Assembly (NCBI GenBank): GCA_035548775.1
Contig: DASZSI010000250.1
Location: forward strand, 1 to 30,121
Length of the DNA: 30,121 bases
From: UBA7672 sp035548775
Lineage (GTDB): Bacteria; Pseudomonadota; Alphaproteobacteria; Caulobacterales; Hyphomonadaceae
Direction: 5' to 3'
The notes below the pieces were generated by a model. The model saw only the letters and a program-made list of their open reading frames with translations, was not told the origin of the DNA and searched no databases. Position 1 is the stretch's first letter. Each line of letters begins with the position of its first letter. A program made the translations under genes and the position numbers. Shown in pieces: positions 15,110 through 23,913 of the stretch.

Positions 15110-16468
15110 TCATTTCTGGCCGGGCAGCCGGTCAGGCGGCTGGTGGATCGCCATCGGATCGAAAGTCTTGCGGGCGGCGTCGAGCCGGGACTTCATGTCC
15201 TTGAGGACGTCGGGGTGAAGGGCGGAGACATCGTAGGCTTCGGCCTGGTCGGTCTTGAGGTCGATCAGGACATCCCACTTGTAGGTGTCGAGCGGGAATT
15301 CGTAGCTGCGGTAATAGCTGCGGACGATGTATTTCCAACGCTGGTTCCGGATGGCGGCGATCTTCTCGTTGTTGAAGAAGATCAGTTCGTCGTGCGGCGT
15401 GGTTGCGCCCTTCCTGGTGATGAGGCCGGTGATGTCGCGGCCGTCGATCTCGACGCCGGCGGGCAACGGCTTGCCGGTCCAGGCCATGATGGTCGGCATG
15501 AAATCGATGTTCATCGCGATCTGGTCGCTGACGAGGCCGGCGGGGATCGTGCCGGGCTGGCGCGCGATGAAGGGCACGCGATAGCCGCCTTCCCAGCCGG
15601 CGCCACCCTTGCGATCGCGAAGGCCGCCGGTCGAGCCCTGGTACCAGGGGCCGTTGTCCGAGGTGACGATCACCAGCGTGTCCTGCTCCAGGCCGAGCGC
15701 CCTCAGCTTTTTCAGCAGCTTGCCGACATTCTCGTCAACCTCCTCCACCACGTCGCCGTAGGCGGCCGCCTGCGATTTGCCCATGTGATCGGGATGCGGG
15801 TTCAGCGGCACGTGCGGCGCGGTGAGGGCAAGCACCAGGAAGAAGGGATTGTTCTTGTTGTCCTCGATGAACTTGAAGCCGCGATCGAAGAAGCGGGCAG
15901 TGAGCTGTGGGAAGTCCACGTCTTCCTTGGTGAGCTCAACACCCGGCTCGGCGGTGTAGAGGTTGAGCGGCTTCATGTCGTGGCTGTAGGGCAGGCCGAA
16001 GAACAGGTCGAAGCCCTGCACGGTCGGCGGCCAGAATGGTGTGACGTGGCCGAGATGCCATTTGCCGATGAGCGCGGTGGCGTAGTCAGGCTTCAGCGCC
16101 TCCGCGATTGTCACTTCCGACAGCGGCAAGCCGTTGGTGTCGGTCGCCTGGATGACTTCGTAGGCAAGTCCGGTGCGGATGGGATAGCGCCCGGTCAAGA
16201 GGCCGGCGCGCGAAGGCGTGCAGATGTTGGCCGAGGCGTAAAAGGTTTTCAGCATCGCCCCTTCCTTCGCCATGCGGTCGAGCGAGGGGGTCTTGATCAG
16301 CTTGGCGCCGAACGCGCCGACGTCGCCGTAACCAAGGTCGTCGGCAAGGACGATGATGACATTGGGCTTGCGTTTCGCCGGGGCCGCGATCGCTTCGAGC
16401 GAGGCGGCCATTGCGGTCGCCAGCGCGCCCGTGCCTTGGATCATGCGCCTGCGTGTAAAGCCCGCCAT
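15110..16468 (-). CDS. Type I sulfatase, Tat-exported
   Basis: Encodes 452 residues. The N-terminus T-R-R-R-M-I-Q-G followed by an alanine-rich stretch is a Tat signal, so the folded enzyme works in the periplasm. Metal-binding residues D43-D44 lie in I-V-L-A-D-D-L-G-Y-G-D. Cys83 in I-C-T-P-S-R-A-G-L-L-T-G-R is the residue converted to formylglycine, and G-K-W-H-L-G-H and T-S-D-N-G-P-W-Y complete the active site. It hydrolyses a sulfate ester; the neighbouring GH130 and GH3 enzymes suggest a sulfated glycan, but a small aryl sulfate remains possible. No formylglycine-generating enzyme gene is in the window. It is convergent with GH130 (no gap) and divergent from GH3. Confidence 0.95.
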   Translation of the reverse strand: MAGFTRRRMIQGTGALATAMAASLEAIAAPAKRKPNVIIVLADDLGYGDVGAFGAKLIKTPSLDRMAKEGAMLKTFYASANICTPSRAGLLTGRYPIRTGLAYEVIQATDTNGLPLSEVTIAEALKPDYATALIGKWHLGHVTPFWPPTVQGFDLFFGLPYSHDMKPLNLYTAEPGVELTKEDVDFPQLTARFFDRGFKFIEDNKNNPFFLVLALTAPHVPLNPHPDHMGKSQAAAYGDVVEEVDENVGKLLKKLRALGLEQDTLVIVTSDNGPWYQGSTGGLRDRKGGAGWEGGYRVPFIARQPGTIPAGLVSDQIAMNIDFMPTIMAWTGKPLPAGVEIDGRDITGLITRKGATTPHDELIFFNNEKIAAIRNQRWKYIVRSYYRSYEFPLDTYKWDVLIDLKTDQAEAYDVSALHPDVLKDMKSRLDAARKTFDPMAIHQPPDRLPGQK

Positions 16469-16583
16469 CGCCTACTCCTGTTTCCCGGCTAATCACTAGG
16501 TCATCCCGATGCCGCGAGCCAGCCCGCCGCGCGCTTGGCCTCGCGCCTGAGGTCGCTATGGTGGGCGCCTTACGGAGGGGCAT

Positions 16584-18719
16584 GTGGCGCCTGGCGAGAT
16601 AAACGACTCGGACCGGTGGGCGGCGGAGACCGAAGCTCACATGACGGATGAGGAGCGGGTGTCGCTGCTTCACGGCGTCATGAACCTTCCGTTTCCCGGC
16701 TTTGACATGTCCAGCATGCCGGCGGACGCAGTGCCGGGGGCGGGCTATGTTCACGGTGTGCCGAGGCTGGGCGTTCCCTCGCTGCGGGAAACCGATGCTT
16801 CGCTGGGCGTGACCAATCCCGACGGCGTGCGGCCGAACGATACGGCGACGGCATTCCCATCCAGCCTGGCGCTGGCTGCATCGTTCGATCCCACGCTGGC
16901 GCGGCGCGTGGGCGAGGTGCTGGGGCGGGAGGCGAAGCAGCGCGGGTTCAACGTCCTGCTCGGCGGCGGCGTCAACCTGGCGCGCGATCCGCGCAATGGG
17001 CGTAATTTTGAGTACCTGTCTGAGGATCCCCTGCTGTCCGGCGTGATGGCGGGAGAAGAAGTGGCCGGCACGCAGAGCCAGGGCGTGATCTCGACCGTGA
17101 AGCATTTCTCGCTCAATTCGCTGGAGACAAACCGGCTGACGGCGAATGCAGTGCTGGATCTCAAGACGCATCGGGAATCCGACCTTCTGGCTTTCGAGAT
17201 CGCGATCGAGCGCGGCCAGCCCGGCGCCGTGATGGGCGCGTACAACCGGGTGAATGGCGAGCCGTGCTGCGGCAGCGACACGCTGTTGAACAAGGTGCTG
17301 AAAGGCGCGTGGAAGTTTCCTGGGTGGGTCATGTCCGACTGGGGCGCGGTGGGCGGCTGGGAGTTCGCGCTCAACGGCCTTGACCAGCAATCCGGTTCGC
17401 AGCTGGACCGCCGGGTGTGGTTCGACGGGCCGCTGAAGGATGCGCTGCGCGATGGCGGCCTTCCGAGGGATCGCCTGTCGGACATGGTGCGCCGGATCCT
17501 GAGATCGATGCATGCCGTGGGCCTGACGGCGCCGGCTCCGCCGCATGCCCATGGCGGGCGGGCGGTCGTTGTGCCGGAGGAAGGCGACGCCCTGGCGCTG
17601 GAGGTGGCGCGCAGCGGCATCGTCCTCCTGAAGAATGACGGCCTGCTGCCGCTCGATTCCAAGATCGTGTCGCTGGCGGTGATCGGCGGCAGGGCGCGGA
17701 CAGGCGTGCTGTCGGGCGGCGGATCGGCTCAAACCATGCCGCCGGGCGGCTGGACCGCTTCGATCCCGGTAGGCGGCGAAGGGCCGATGGCGAGCCTCAG
17801 GGTCGAGCGCTGGTTTGGCTCCACGCCGGTGCGCGAGCTGACGCTGGCGGTGCAGAACGCGAGTATCGAATACGATCCGGGCGCCTATCCGGAGGACGCC
17901 GAGGCGCTGGCGAGGCGATGCGATGCGGCCATCGTGTTCGCCGCAAGGCACGAGATGGAAGGCTTCGATATTCCCAACATCACGCTGCCTTACGGCAAAG
18001 ACGAGGTGATCGCGCGCGTGGCCAAGGCCAACCCCAACACCATCGTCGTGCTGGAAACCGGCAACCCCGTCGCCATGCCGTGGCTCGACAGCGTGAAGGC
18101 GGTTATCGCGGCGTGGTATCCCGGCCAGAAGGGGGCACAGGCGATTGCGGAGATCATTGCGGGCAAGGTGAACCCGTCGGGCCGATTGCCGATGACCTTT
18201 CCGAAGCAGGCCTCGGACTCGCCGCGGCCGGAACTCCCGGGCCTCGGCGCGCGGCAATGGACGCCGACCACGATCACCTATCCCGAGGGCGCCGATGCCG
18301 GGTATCGGTGGTATGCTCGCAAAGGGATCGCACCGCTGTTCCCCTTCGGCCATGGCCTGTCATACACCATGTTTGCCCGCTCTGGCCTGAAGGTTTCCGG
18401 CGGCGACACCATCCGCGCCAGCTTCACGGTGGCCAACACGGGCGCGCGCGAGGGTTCGGATGCGGCGCAGCTCTATCTCACGAGCATCAACGGGTCGCCG
18501 GAGAAGCGGTTGATCGCGTTCAAGCGCGTGACGCTGGGCCCCGGCGAGAGCACGAAGGTGGAGGTGGAGGCCGACCCGCGCCTCCTGGCGCATTATCACC
18601 CCGATGCGCAACAGTGGAGCATCGCAGGCGGCAGCTATGCCGTGGCGCTGGCCGCGGATGCGGCTGATGCGGGGATTGCTGGCGAAGCGAAGGTGGATGC
18701 GCGGAAGTTTGGCGCTTAG
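16584..18719 (+). CDS. GH3 family beta-glycosidase
   Basis: Encodes 711 residues from a GTG start with GGAGGGG just upstream; a later ATG (16641, M-T-D-E-E-R) is the alternative. No signal peptide is visible, so it should be cytosolic. The N-terminal GH3 barrel shows N-V-L-L-G-G-G-V-N-L-A-R-D-P-R-N-G-R-N-F, K-H-F-S-L-N near 173, and the nucleophile Asp252 in V-M-S-D-W-G-A. The C-terminal alpha/beta domain and a fibronectin-III-like end (about 600-700, after L-F-P-F-G-H-G-L-S-Y-T) complete the long form seen in beta-glucosidases. Beta-xylosidase or beta-mannosidase-like specificity cannot be excluded. It probably works with GH130 on imported oligosaccharides. Confidence 0.92.
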   Translation: MAPGEINDSDRWAAETEAHMTDEERVSLLHGVMNLPFPGFDMSSMPADAVPGAGYVHGVPRLGVPSLRETDASLGVTNPDGVRPNDTATAFPSSLALAASFDPTLARRVGEVLGREAKQRGFNVLLGGGVNLARDPRNGRNFEYLSEDPLLSGVMAGEEVAGTQSQGVISTVKHFSLNSLETNRLTANAVLDLKTHRESDLLAFEIAIERGQPGAVMGAYNRVNGEPCCGSDTLLNKVLKGAWKFPGWVMSDWGAVGGWEFALNGLDQQSGSQLDRRVWFDGPLKDALRDGGLPRDRLSDMVRRILRSMHAVGLTAPAPPHAHGGRAVVVPEEGDALALEVARSGIVLLKNDGLLPLDSKIVSLAVIGGRARTGVLSGGGSAQTMPPGGWTASIPVGGEGPMASLRVERWFGSTPVRELTLAVQNASIEYDPGAYPEDAEALARRCDAAIVFAARHEMEGFDIPNITLPYGKDEVIARVAKANPNTIVVLETGNPVAMPWLDSVKAVIAAWYPGQKGAQAIAEIIAGKVNPSGRLPMTFPKQASDSPRPELPGLGARQWTPTTITYPEGADAGYRWYARKGIAPLFPFGHGLSYTMFARSGLKVSGGDTIRASFTVANTGAREGSDAAQLYLTSINGSPEKRLIAFKRVTLGPGESTKVEVEADPRLLAHYHPDAQQWSIAGGSYAVALAADAADAGIAGEAKVDARKFGA

Positions 18720-18734
18720 GGCGGTTCAAGTTCC

Positions 18735-18845
18735 ACGATTGTCATCCCGGCCGAAGCGAAGCGGAGAGCCGGGACCCACGCATCTGCTGTCGTGATCTAA
18801 CAATGGGTCCCGGATAGCGCTTCGCGCTTCCGGGATGACAATCGT
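18735..18845. repeat. 111-bp intergenic inverted-repeat element
   Basis: Perfect 16-bp ends, ACGATTGTCATCCCGG (18735-18750) and its complement (18830-18845), enclose further pairing parts such as GCCGGGACCCA with TGGGTCCCGG and GCGCTTCGCGC. It fills nearly all of the gap between the convergent GH3 and korB-like genes. It looks like a genome-wide extragenic palindrome of alphaproteobacterial type that may act as a two-way terminator. No other copy is in this window. Confidence 0.7.
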
Positions 18846-18848
18846 TGT

Positions 18849-19904
18849 TTACCGCAAGCTCGCATTGATCTTGTCGAGGGCCGCCGCCCCGGGCGTCAGC
18901 TGCTTGGTTGTGAGCGTATTGAGCGGCGTCTCCGTCGTGCCGAGCCGCTCGTGCAGGTCGGTGGCGTCAGGATCGACATAGAGAAGGCCGGTCACGATCT
19001 CGCCCTTGGCGTGGCCTTCGGCGAGGTGGTTGGCGGCGGCGATCTTGTTGGTGGGGTCGTAGTCCTCGTGCAGCTTCCTGAGGCGCAGGACCGAGCCGTC
19101 GTGCTGTGTCACCTCGCGAACCTCGCCCGGCTTGTAGTCGGCGGTGATTGGCGCGCGGCCGAGGATGACGTCGAGGCGGTTCACCGCTTCGTTGTGCTCG
19201 CGAACATAGTCGAACGACTTGGTCGAACCGGCGTGGTTGTTGAATGCCACGCACGGGCTGATGACATCGATGAAGGCGGGGCCGTGGTGCGAGATGGCGC
19301 CCTTGATCAGGGGCACGAGCTGGTGCTTGTCGCCGGAGAAGGAGCGGCCGACATAGGTTGCGCCGAGTTGCAGGGCGAGGGCGACGAGGTCGATGCCGTT
19401 CTCGGTGTTCTCAACGCCCTTCTTGGACTTCGAGCCCTTGTCGGATGTGGCGGAGAACTGGCCCTTGGTGAGGCCGTAGACGCCGTTGTTCTCGACGATG
19501 TAGCTCATGTTGACGCCGCGCCGGATCGAGTGAGCGAACTGGCCGAGGCCGATGGAGGCGCTGTCGCCATCGCCGGAGACGCCGAGATAGATGAGGTCGC
19601 GGTTGGCAAGGTTGGCGCCGGTCAGAACGGACGGCATGCGACCATGCACCGAGTTGAAGCCGTGGCTCTGGCCAAGGAAATAGTCCGGCGTCTTGGACGA
19701 GCAGCCGATGCCTGAAAGCTTGGCGAGCCGGTGGGGCTGAACCGCCAGTTCGAAACAAGCCTGGATGATAGCGGCGGAGATCGAGTCGTGGCCGCAGCCG
19801 GCGCACAGCGTCGAGACTTTCCCCTCGTAGTCGCGGCGCGTGAGGCCGAGTTCGTTCTTCGGCAGGCTGGGGTGATGCAGCTTCGGTTTGAGGATGTAGG
19901 TCAT
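18849..19904 (-). CDS. korB: 2-oxoacid:ferredoxin oxidoreductase, beta subunit
   Basis: Encodes 351 residues from the ATG at 19904 with GAGGA upstream; the frame is open further but lies within the alpha gene. It is the thiamine-diphosphate subunit: G-D-G-D at 111-114 and N-N at 139-140 frame the cofactor motif. Cys34 and Cys37 in L-C-A-G-C-G-H-D, Cys68 and Cys218 are placed as in subunits that bind a [4Fe-4S] cluster. With the alpha subunit it should decarboxylate a 2-oxoacid to an acyl-CoA and reduce ferredoxin. Size and layout fit 2-oxoglutarate (KorAB) enzymes; pyruvate or indolepyruvate types are alternatives. The alpha gene ends 10 nt upstream, so they form one operon. Confidence 0.88.
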   Translation of the reverse strand: MTYILKPKLHHPSLPKNELGLTRRDYEGKVSTLCAGCGHDSISAAIIQACFELAVQPHRLAKLSGIGCSSKTPDYFLGQSHGFNSVHGRMPSVLTGANLANRDLIYLGVSGDGDSASIGLGQFAHSIRRGVNMSYIVENNGVYGLTKGQFSATSDKGSKSKKGVENTENGIDLVALALQLGATYVGRSFSGDKHQLVPLIKGAISHHGPAFIDVISPCVAFNNHAGSTKSFDYVREHNEAVNRLDVILGRAPITADYKPGEVREVTQHDGSVLRLRKLHEDYDPTNKIAAANHLAEGHAKGEIVTGLLYVDPDATDLHERLGTTETPLNTLTTKQLTPGAAALDKINASLR

Positions 19905-19914
19905 GGGTTGATCC

Positions 19915-21792
19915 TCAGGGATTGGGTCCGGGTTTCTTGCCGACCTGGCGCACGCCTTTTTGCGCCTGCAGCCGGTTGCCGATGGCGTCGGCGAGATAGC
20001 GCGCCGTGATGGGCGTGCCGTCATAGTGCAGGATGGAGGTGAGCCGCGAGGGGTTGATGCCGCCCTCGATCATCAGGAGAGAGCGAAGCTGAGCGTCGCG
20101 ATTCTGTTCGACAACGCAGATCTCCTCGTGCGCATCGATGAAATCGTAGACTTCCTGGCCAAACGGGAAGGCGCGCACGCGCATGGCGTCGATGTGATGG
20201 CCCTGCGCTTCAAGATGTTCCAGCGCCTCGTGCATGGCCGGCGTGGTAGACCCGAAATAGATGGCGCCGATGCGGGTCTTCTGCTTGGCGGGCCGAACGA
20301 CGGGTTTGGGCACAATGGTCGCCGCCGTGTGGAACTTGGCGAGCAGGCGTTCCATGTTGTCCTGGTAGTCGACGCCTTTTTCCGAATAGCCCGCCATGCG
20401 GTTGCGCGAGGTGCCGCGCGTGAAGAACGAGCCCTTGGTGGGATGCGTGCCGGGATAGGTGCGAAAGGGTATGCCGTCCTTGTCGACGTCGGTGTATCGG
20501 CCGAAGAAGGTTCCGGCTTCGAGCTGTTCGGCGGTCATCACCTTGCCGCGGTCGAGCTGCTTCTTGTCGTCCCACTTGAACGGCTCGCACAGCCATTCCT
20601 GCATGCCGATGTCGAGGTCGAGCATGACGAAGACGGTGGTCTGCAGCCGGTCCGAAAGGTCGAATGCCAAAGCCCCGAACTCGAAACACTCGCCGGGGTC
20701 GCAGGGCAGCAGCATGACGTGCTTGGTGTCGCCATGGCTGGCATAGGCGGCGAGCAGCAGGTCCGACTGTTGCGTGCGTGTCGGCATGCCGGTGGAAGGG
20801 CCGCCGCGCTGGACGTCGAAGATCACGGCCGGGATCTCGGCGAAGTAGGAGAGGCCGATGAACTCGTTCATCAGCGAGATGCCGGGACCGGAGGTGCAGG
20901 TAAACGCTCGCGCCCCGTTCCAGCCGGCGCCGACCACGATGCCGATCGAGGCGATCTCGTCCTCGCCCTGCACGATGGCGTAGTTCTTGTCGCCGTCGGC
21001 CGTGGTGCGGAACTGCTCGCAATAGCCGGTGAAGGCTTCGGCCAGCGATGTGGAGGGCGTGATCGGATACCAGGCGCACACGGTCGCCCCGCCATATACA
21101 GCGCCGAGGGCGGCGGCTGCGTTGCCTTCCACGAAGATGCGGTTGCCGACGGCGTCGGAATGTTTCAGCTGTAGGCCGATCGGTTTCAGGTGCTTGGCGG
21201 CCCAGTCGCGGCCCATGACGAAGGCGTTGAGGTTGGCGCCGATCAGCTTGGGCTTGGAGGCGAACTCTTCAGTGAGCAACTGCTCCACCACTGCCGGATC
21301 GATGCCGATCAGGTGCGACAGCGCGCCGACATAGGTGATGTTCTTGAACAGCTGGCGCTCGCGCGGGATCTTGTAGGCCTCGTTGCACAGGGCCGTCAGC
21401 GGCACGCCGATGATGTGGATGTCTTCCCGGAATTTCGACGGCGGCAGCGGCTTGGTGGAATCGTAGAAGAGGTATCCGCCCGGAACGATCTCCTTCACAT
21501 CGTCGTCCCAGGTCTGCGGGTTCAGCGGCACGGCGAGGTCCACGCCGCCGCGGCGGCCGAGATGTCCGTCGCCCGAGATGCGCACTTCATACCAGGTCGG
21601 CAGGCCCTGGATGTTGGAGGGGAAGATGTTGCGCGCCGCGACCGGCACGCCCATGCGGATGATCGACTTGGCGAAGAGGCCGTTAGCCGAGGCTGAGCCT
21701 GACCCGTTCACGTTGGCGAACTTCACGACAAAGTCGTTGACGGCCGTCAGCTGCGCCGGGGCCGTCGAGGATTGAACTACCGTGTCCGGCAT
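19915..21792 (-). CDS. korA: 2-oxoacid:ferredoxin oxidoreductase, fused gamma-alpha subunit
   Basis: Encodes 625 residues. The start at 21792 lies 16 nt inside the end of the preceding gene, pointing to translational coupling. The first about 190 residues are the gamma (CoA-binding, POR-gamma) domain, with V-N-G-S-G-S-A-S-A-N-G. The rest is the alpha pyrimidine-binding domain with W-Y-P-I-T-P-S-T-S-L-A-E, Q-G-E-D-E-I-A-S-I-G and T-S-G-P-G-I-S-L-M. This fusion is known from KorA-type enzymes. It partners with the beta subunit downstream and transfers electrons to a ferredoxin or directly to the iron-sulfur flavoprotein encoded upstream. The 2-oxoacid used is not certain; 2-oxoglutarate is the first guess. 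Confidence 0.9.
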   Translation of the reverse strand: MPDTVVQSSTAPAQLTAVNDFVVKFANVNGSGSASANGLFAKSIIRMGVPVAARNIFPSNIQGLPTWYEVRISGDGHLGRRGGVDLAVPLNPQTWDDDVKEIVPGGYLFYDSTKPLPPSKFREDIHIIGVPLTALCNEAYKIPRERQLFKNITYVGALSHLIGIDPAVVEQLLTEEFASKPKLIGANLNAFVMGRDWAAKHLKPIGLQLKHSDAVGNRIFVEGNAAAALGAVYGGATVCAWYPITPSTSLAEAFTGYCEQFRTTADGDKNYAIVQGEDEIASIGIVVGAGWNGARAFTCTSGPGISLMNEFIGLSYFAEIPAVIFDVQRGGPSTGMPTRTQQSDLLLAAYASHGDTKHVMLLPCDPGECFEFGALAFDLSDRLQTTVFVMLDLDIGMQEWLCEPFKWDDKKQLDRGKVMTAEQLEAGTFFGRYTDVDKDGIPFRTYPGTHPTKGSFFTRGTSRNRMAGYSEKGVDYQDNMERLLAKFHTAATIVPKPVVRPAKQKTRIGAIYFGSTTPAMHEALEHLEAQGHHIDAMRVRAFPFGQEVYDFIDAHEEICVVEQNRDAQLRSLLMIEGGINPSRLTSILHYDGTPITARYLADAIGNRLQAQKGVRQVGKKPGPNP

Positions 21793-23561
21793 GCGGGCCC
21801 CGCCTGCGTGATGTCGATGAGGTATTTCTGCATATCCCACGCTCCGGTGGGGCAGCGTTCGGCGCACAGGCCGCAGTGCAGGCAGACGTCCTCGTCCTTG
21901 GCCATGATGCGGCCGGTCTCGAGGCCTTCGCCGATATAAAGGTCCTGTCCGAGGTTGAGGGCAGGCGCCGTCAGATGTTCGCGCAGCTCCGGCTCGTCCT
22001 CGTTGGCCGTGAAGGTGATGCAGTCCATCGGGCAGATATCGACGCAGGCGTCGCACTCGATGCAGACCTTGGGCGAGAACACGGTCTGCACGTCACAGTT
22101 TAGACAGCGTTCCGCTTCCTTGAAGCCGGTGGGCCGGTCGAAGCCCAGCTCCACCTCGGTCTTCACGTCTTTCAGCGCGATGGCCTTGTCCTTGTGCGGA
22201 ACCTTGAAGCGCTTGTCGTTGGAAGGGTCGTTGTCATAGCTCCACTCGTGGATACCCATCTTCTGGGAGATCACGGTGACGCCCGGCGGCGGACGCTGCT
22301 TCACGTCCTCGCCGTGCAGGAACTTGTCGATCGAGACGGCGGCCGAATGGCCATGCGCCACAGCCCAAATGATGTTCTTCGGGCCGAAGGCGGCGTCGCC
22401 GCCGAAGAACACGTTCGGAATGTCCGATTGCATCGTTTCGGTGTTGACGACGGGCATGTCCCACTTGTCGAACGACATGCCGATGTCGCGCTCGATCCAG
22501 GGGAAGGAATTCTCCTGGCCGACGGCGATGAGGACATCGTCGCAGTCGAAATGCTGGTCGGGCTCGCCGGTCGGCTGCAGCGACTTCTTGCCCTTTGCGT
22601 CGGTGGTCCATGCCATCTTCTGGAACGTGACGCCGGTGAGCTTGCCGTCCTTGTGGGTGAATTCCGTGGGGTTGAGGAAGTTGAGGATCGGGATGTCCTC
22701 GTGCATCGCGTCTTCTTTTTCCCAGGGGCTCGCCTTCATCTCCTTGAAGCCGGAACGGACGATCACCTTCACATCGTCGCCGCCAAGACGGCGGGAGGTG
22801 CGGCAGCAGTCCATCGCGGTGTTGCCGCCGCCCAGCACGATCACGCGCTTGCCGATCTTGTCGATGTGGCCGAACGAAACGTTCGAGAGCCAGTCGATGC
22901 CGATATGGATGTTGCCCGCCGCTTCCTTGCGGCCGGGGATGTCGAGGTTGCGGCCGCGCGGTGCGCCCGTGCCGACGAAGATCGCGTCATAGCCCTTGGT
23001 CAGCAGGTCTTTGAGGCTGGTGATCTCCTGCGAGAGATGCATCACGGGGCCGAGGCCGGTGATGTAGCCGACTTCCTCGTCGATCACTTCTTCGGGCAGG
23101 CGGAAGCGCGGGATCTGGCTGCGGATCATGCCACCCGCTTTCTTGTCGCCGTCATAGACGTGGACTTCATAGCCCAGTGGGGCGAGGTCGCGTGCAACAG
23201 TGAGGGAGGCAGGCCCGGCGCCCACGCACGCAACTTTCTTTCCGTTGCGCGGGGCGACCTCGGGCAGCAAGGCCGAGATGTTGTCCTTGTTGTCGGCGGC
23301 CACCCTTTTCAGGCGGCAGATCGCCACCGGCTCCTCTTCGACACGGCCGCGCCGGCAGGCGGGCTCGCAGGGGCGGTCGCACGTGCGGCCCAGGATTCCC
23401 GGGAACACGTTCGACTTCCAGTTGATCATGTAGGCGTCGGTGTATTTCCTCTCGGCGATCAGCCGTATGTACTCAGGGACAGGCGTGTGCGCAGGACATG
23501 CCCACTGGCAGTCGACCACTTTGTGAAAATAGTCCGGACGGCTGATGTCCGTTGCCTTCAA
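21777..23561 (-). CDS. GltD-like FAD/NAD(P) oxidoreductase with C-terminal 2[4Fe-4S] ferredoxin domain
   Basis: Encodes 594 residues from a TTG start with AGGGGA 7 nt upstream; no ATG is available before the first cysteines. An N-terminal cluster-binding helix domain (Cys18, Cys22, then Cys61, Cys65, Cys69 in C-D-R-P-C-E-P-A-C) resembles the glutamate synthase small subunit. An FAD motif G-A-G-P-A-S is at 114-119 and a second Rossmann motif G-G-G-N-T-A-M-D at 244-251. The C-terminus has two ferredoxin motifs, C-I-E-C-D-A-C-V-D-I-C-P and C-L-H-C-G-L-C-A-E-R-C-P. It can move electrons between NAD(P)H and low-potential clusters, and as first gene of the kor operon it is probably the electron partner of the oxidoreductase, comparable in role to the third kor gene of Thauera (recalled, unverified). 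Confidence 0.88.
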   Translation of the reverse strand: MKATDISRPDYFHKVVDCQWACPAHTPVPEYIRLIAERKYTDAYMINWKSNVFPGILGRTCDRPCEPACRRGRVEEEPVAICRLKRVAADNKDNISALLPEVAPRNGKKVACVGAGPASLTVARDLAPLGYEVHVYDGDKKAGGMIRSQIPRFRLPEEVIDEEVGYITGLGPVMHLSQEITSLKDLLTKGYDAIFVGTGAPRGRNLDIPGRKEAAGNIHIGIDWLSNVSFGHIDKIGKRVIVLGGGNTAMDCCRTSRRLGGDDVKVIVRSGFKEMKASPWEKEDAMHEDIPILNFLNPTEFTHKDGKLTGVTFQKMAWTTDAKGKKSLQPTGEPDQHFDCDDVLIAVGQENSFPWIERDIGMSFDKWDMPVVNTETMQSDIPNVFFGGDAAFGPKNIIWAVAHGHSAAVSIDKFLHGEDVKQRPPPGVTVISQKMGIHEWSYDNDPSNDKRFKVPHKDKAIALKDVKTEVELGFDRPTGFKEAERCLNCDVQTVFSPKVCIECDACVDICPMDCITFTANEDEPELREHLTAPALNLGQDLYIGEGLETGRIMAKDEDVCLHCGLCAERCPTGAWDMQKYLIDITQAGPACRTR

Positions 23562-23913
23562 GGGCGTTCCCCTGCGGTTTCGCGGCTGGTGTCTTGCCAG
23601 GCCGCCTCATGATGCGCCCGTCGAGCGGCCATGCCTGCGGCGATGGCCACATATCCCCCGTCATGAACGCGCCCTGGGGCCAGCCCGACGGATCAAGAAA
23701 CACCAGCCGAGGTTCGCGTTCACGTCGAGCCTACTACCGTGTCGCGGAAAAGGTCTACTGCCGTTGACGGCTCTTTGGTGTCGGCTGTGGCGGCCGGTTT
23801 GCGATGGGAAAACTCATGGTTTCGTGATTGGGTGAGGGTCGGGTGGCGCTTGCTGGCCAAGCCCTTCGCCTGCACGCTCCGCCCGACCCAAAGACCCGGT
23901 CCAGGACCCGGCC
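23562..23913. other. Intergenic region between kor operon and DUF1194 gene
   Basis: This 352-nt gap separates divergent genes and should hold promoters for both. I see short frames with poor ribosome-binding sites and shadow-like composition, a small GCCG/CGGC stem near 23760, and AGGA 7 nt before the ATG at 23914. I find no convincing -35/-10 pair, RNA gene or repeat in it. Confidence 0.4.

Noticed and set aside
15143..16492. Plus-strand open frame of 449 codons opposite the sulfatase
   Set aside because: Low-complexity V/G/D/A/R composition typical of an antisense shadow; the sulfatase motifs on the other strand are unambiguous.
16086..18353. Long minus-strand open frame of 755 codons opposite GH3 and reaching into the sulfatase start
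   Set aside because: Arg/His/Pro-rich composition typical of the complement of GC-rich genes. Both GH3 and the sulfatase are clearly real, and the tail simply reads the sulfatase region in a shifted frame.
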